Source: an uncultured Collinsella sp. (GTDB lineage Bacteria > Actinomycetota > Coriobacteriia > Coriobacteriales > Coriobacteriaceae). From it: a DNA stretch of 32,312 nt. How positions within the stretch are numbered: position 1 is the stretch's first letter; each line of letters starts with the position of its first letter. The notes under the pieces are model-generated. The model saw only the letters and a program-made list of their open reading frames with translations, ran no database searches and was not told where the DNA came from. Of this stretch, positions 30,439 through 32,312 are shown piece after piece. A program made the translations under genes and the position numbers. The stretch covers positions 1-32,312 of the forward strand of contig CABUDJ010000014.1 in NCBI GenBank assembly GCA_902490325.1, read 5' to 3'.

Positions 30439-32277
30439 CTAGAAGTTGGCGTCGTTGAGTTGTTCACTCTCGAGGCCGTCGAGCTGTTGCTGCTCGGGCG
30501 TATCGGCGACGCTCTCGAGCAGCTCAGTGGGATCGACGTTCATATTCCTACCGGCCTCGTTGCCGTTGACCAGGTCGTCCGAGAAGATGTCGACTTCCAT
30601 TTCCTCGGCCTCTTCGATCTGAACCTCGAGCGGCACCTGGGTGCGCACAAGTTTGACGGCCGGGCGCATGCGGGCAAAGAGCGGTACGTACTCAATGATG
30701 ATGGCCGAGTTCTCGAGACCGTACCAGCGTGCCGGGCTTCCGCAGGCGCGGCGGACGGCGTACTTGATGGCCATCACGCGGTGGTCATTGCGGTTGATGT
30801 CCGTTTCGGGGGCAAGCATCTTGCGCAGCATGCAAAAGCGGAAGTCACCTACGTTGCCGCGCGTCTCGTAGATGGAGTAGGTGTGATGTTGCGGCGGCAG
30901 CTCGCCCGATGCCATCAAGTCGCCGACGATCTGACGCAGATAGGCGTTGACGCGCTGGTTGACCTTAAAGCCCAGGTCCAGGCGCACGCGGAACAAAAAG
31001 TCCGTGCCAAAGGTCTCGACGGAATACTCGTGCGTATAGGGTTCGTCGGTAACGTGCACGTTGATGAACCAATATGCCTTGGCGCGCTTGGGATGCTTGT
31101 CCAGGATGGAATAGAGCACGTCGCGGTCGAGTGTGAGCGGGTCGGGGCTGTTGGTGAGAAATACCAGATTGTCGGCGAGCACGGGATAGGTCTCGTCATT
31201 GCGCAGGCGATTGAGCTGGTCGATGTACTTGGAGACGGGCAGCAGAATCGTCTGCGTGCGCTCGATGGCGGTGCCGCGACGCCACACATACATAAGGCCA
31301 AACAGCAGTGCGGCCAAGAAGATCATCACATAGCCGCCGTCAAAGAACATGGTGAGGCACGAGGCGAAGAAGCACAGCTCAATGGCGCCGAAGAGCAGGG
31401 CGAAGACACAGGCGCCCAGCTTGTGCTTAAGAATGCCGGCGATATAGCTCGTCAGCAGCGTGGTGGTCATAAGCATGGTCACGGTAATGGCGAGGCCATA
31501 GGCGCTCTCCATGCGCTCGGAGTTCTGGAACAGCAGCACGATGAAGATACAGCCGACCCACATGATGTTATTGACGAGCGGAATATAGAGCTGGCCCTTG
31601 GTGTCGCTGGGGTAGTGGATGCGCAGGTGCGGCATAAGGTTGAGGCGCGTTGCCTCGGATACCAGTGAGAACGAGCCGGTGATGAGGGCCTGCGAGGCGA
31701 TGATGGCCGCTACGGCCGAAAGCACGATGGCAAAGGGGCGCAGGGGCTCGGGAAGCATCATGTAGAACGGGTTGACGATGTCCATCGCGAGCATCTGGGG
31801 ATTGGAGTTGTTGGCGAGCAGCCAAGCGCCCTGGCCCAGATAGTTAAGGATGAGGGCCGCCTTTACGAACGGCCAGGATGCGTAAATGTTAGCCTTGCCC
31901 ACGTGACCCATGTCCGAGTAGAGGGCCTCGGCGCCGGTCGTCGACAGAAAGACGAAGCCGAGCACCATAATGCCCGAGTGGTTGATGGGCGAGAACAGGA
32001 ACAAAATGCCGCGAATGGGGTTGAGAGCGCGCAGGATGGATAGGTTGCCGAGCATGTTGAACAGGCCGGCGCCAGCCAGGAACAGGAACCACAGCGTCAT
32101 GAGCGGGCCGAACAGCTTGCCGATCGACGAGGTGCCGGCGCGCTGCATGGCAAACAGACCGCAGATAATGATGATGGTAATAATGATGACGTTGGTTTGC
32201 TCGTCACCCAAAAGCGCGTGGCCCCACTCGATAGTGCGCAAGCCCTCGATGGCCGTGGTAACCGTGACGGCGGGGGG
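30439..32277 (-). CDS. kup: Kup/Trk-family potassium uptake transporter, 5' end missing
   Basis: The C-terminal 612 residues of a KUP potassium/proton symporter. Seen: PPAVTVTTAIEGLRTIEWG at the left end of the readable protein, FLFSPINHSGIMVLGFVFLSTTGAEALYSD (a KUP hallmark, read in parts), LGQGAWLLANN, GSFSLVSEATRLNLMPHLRI, then about 8-9 membrane segments and a hydrophilic C-terminal domain (about 270 residues, acidic at the end). In the intact family, PAVTV is preceded by a GGALLADG motif; here that motif is present on the other strand (see 32278), so coding on the minus strand stops at 32277. About 100-130 N-terminal residues are missing. Confidence 0.9.
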   Translation of the reverse strand, partial: PPAVTVTTAIEGLRTIEWGHALLGDEQTNVIIITIIIICGLFAMQRAGTSSIGKLFGPLMTLWFLFLAGAGLFNMLGNLSILRALNPIRGILFLFSPINHSGIMVLGFVFLSTTGAEALYSDMGHVGKANIYASWPFVKAALILNYLGQGAWLLANNSNPQMLAMDIVNPFYMMLPEPLRPFAIVLSAVAAIIASQALITGSFSLVSEATRLNLMPHLRIHYPSDTKGQLYIPLVNNIMWVGCIFIVLLFQNSERMESAYGLAITVTMLMTTTLLTSYIAGILKHKLGACVFALLFGAIELCFFASCLTMFFDGGYVMIFLAALLFGLMYVWRRGTAIERTQTILLPVSKYIDQLNRLRNDETYPVLADNLVFLTNSPDPLTLDRDVLYSILDKHPKRAKAYWFINVHVTDEPYTHEYSVETFGTDFLFRVRLDLGFKVNQRVNAYLRQIVGDLMASGELPPQHHTYSIYETRGNVGDFRFCMLRKMLAPETDINRNDHRVMAIKYAVRRACGSPARWYGLENSAIIIEYVPLFARMRPAVKLVRTQVPLEVQIEEAEEMEVDIFSDDLVNGNEAGRNMNVDPTELLESVADTPEQQQLDGLESEQLNDANF

Positions 32278-32312
32278 CCATGATCGGCGGCGCAGCGCTG
32301 CTCGCCGACGGC
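32278..32312 (+). other. Inverted Kup fragment: fold-back junction at the right end
   Basis: On the plus strand 32277-32312 reads AMIGGAALLADG, the standard Kup segment that should lie directly before PPAVTV in the minus-strand gene. The fragment is therefore inverted with respect to the gene it belongs to. The break is in the run of six G/C at 32272-32277. Assembly or library chimera is the likeliest cause; a real inversion is not excluded. Confidence 0.8.

Overview
The window looks like chromosomal DNA from a high-GC gut actinobacterium of the class Coriobacteriia, most likely Collinsella or a close relative. This is inference from gene content and style: a bifidobacterial-type bile salt hydrolase, a chromosomal Tet(M)-like GTPase, paired GGDEF proteins, strong AAGGAGG-type ribosome binding sites and short intergenic gaps. 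I recognise about 27 protein genes. I see no rRNA, tRNA, CRISPR array or complete insertion sequence.

Layout. 1-7030: a Tet(M)/EF-G-like GTPase, an AAA+ ATPase overlapping a UvrA-like protein that has lost the UvrB-binding region, then a second, convergent AAA+ paralogue. Both AAA+ genes are preceded by a tandem array of heptamers (consensus WWTAACT) at an exact 10-bp pitch, each in the same orientation as its own gene. 7100-10770: a visibly AT-richer islet with a small serine recombinase, a lipoprotein, a DUF4230 membrane protein and an unrecognised 353-aa protein. 10898-15563, minus strand: TrmL with an unusual insertion, a CobW-type GTPase, an ArsC/Spx-fold protein lacking its cysteine, a flavoprotein, and a GGDEF protein. 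15691-18408: a larger GGDEF/EAL paralogue of that GGDEF protein. 18732-19601: a patatin-like lipase. 19714-21748: a thiamin salvage operon, thiM - thiamin-binding protein - thiE, behind a TPP riboswitch with a terminator. 21916-26475, plus strand: a HAD phosphatase and a LysR regulator, a MetE-C-like methyltransferase with a candidate LysR box in front, and a uracil-type permease. 26536-28649, minus strand: an esterase and an AzgA-type purine permease. 28843-30359: a peptide-deformylase homologue without its catalytic glutamate, then bile salt hydrolase. 30439 to the right edge: a 5'-truncated Kup potassium transporter.

Two structural themes cross gene boundaries. First, palindromic repeats with an AAAGGGAC-type core occur at 2097, 5822, 10784 and, as an inverted pair, at 21774; they look like a REP-type dispersed family. 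Second, the last 35 bases are reversed relative to the Kup gene: read on the plus strand they encode the Kup segment that should come just before the point where the minus-strand gene breaks off. The right end is therefore a fold-back junction, probably an assembly or library artefact.

The best candidate for something undescribed is the pair of AAA+/winged-helix paralogues with matching 10-bp-phased arrays at their own promoters, around a UvrA-like ATPase.
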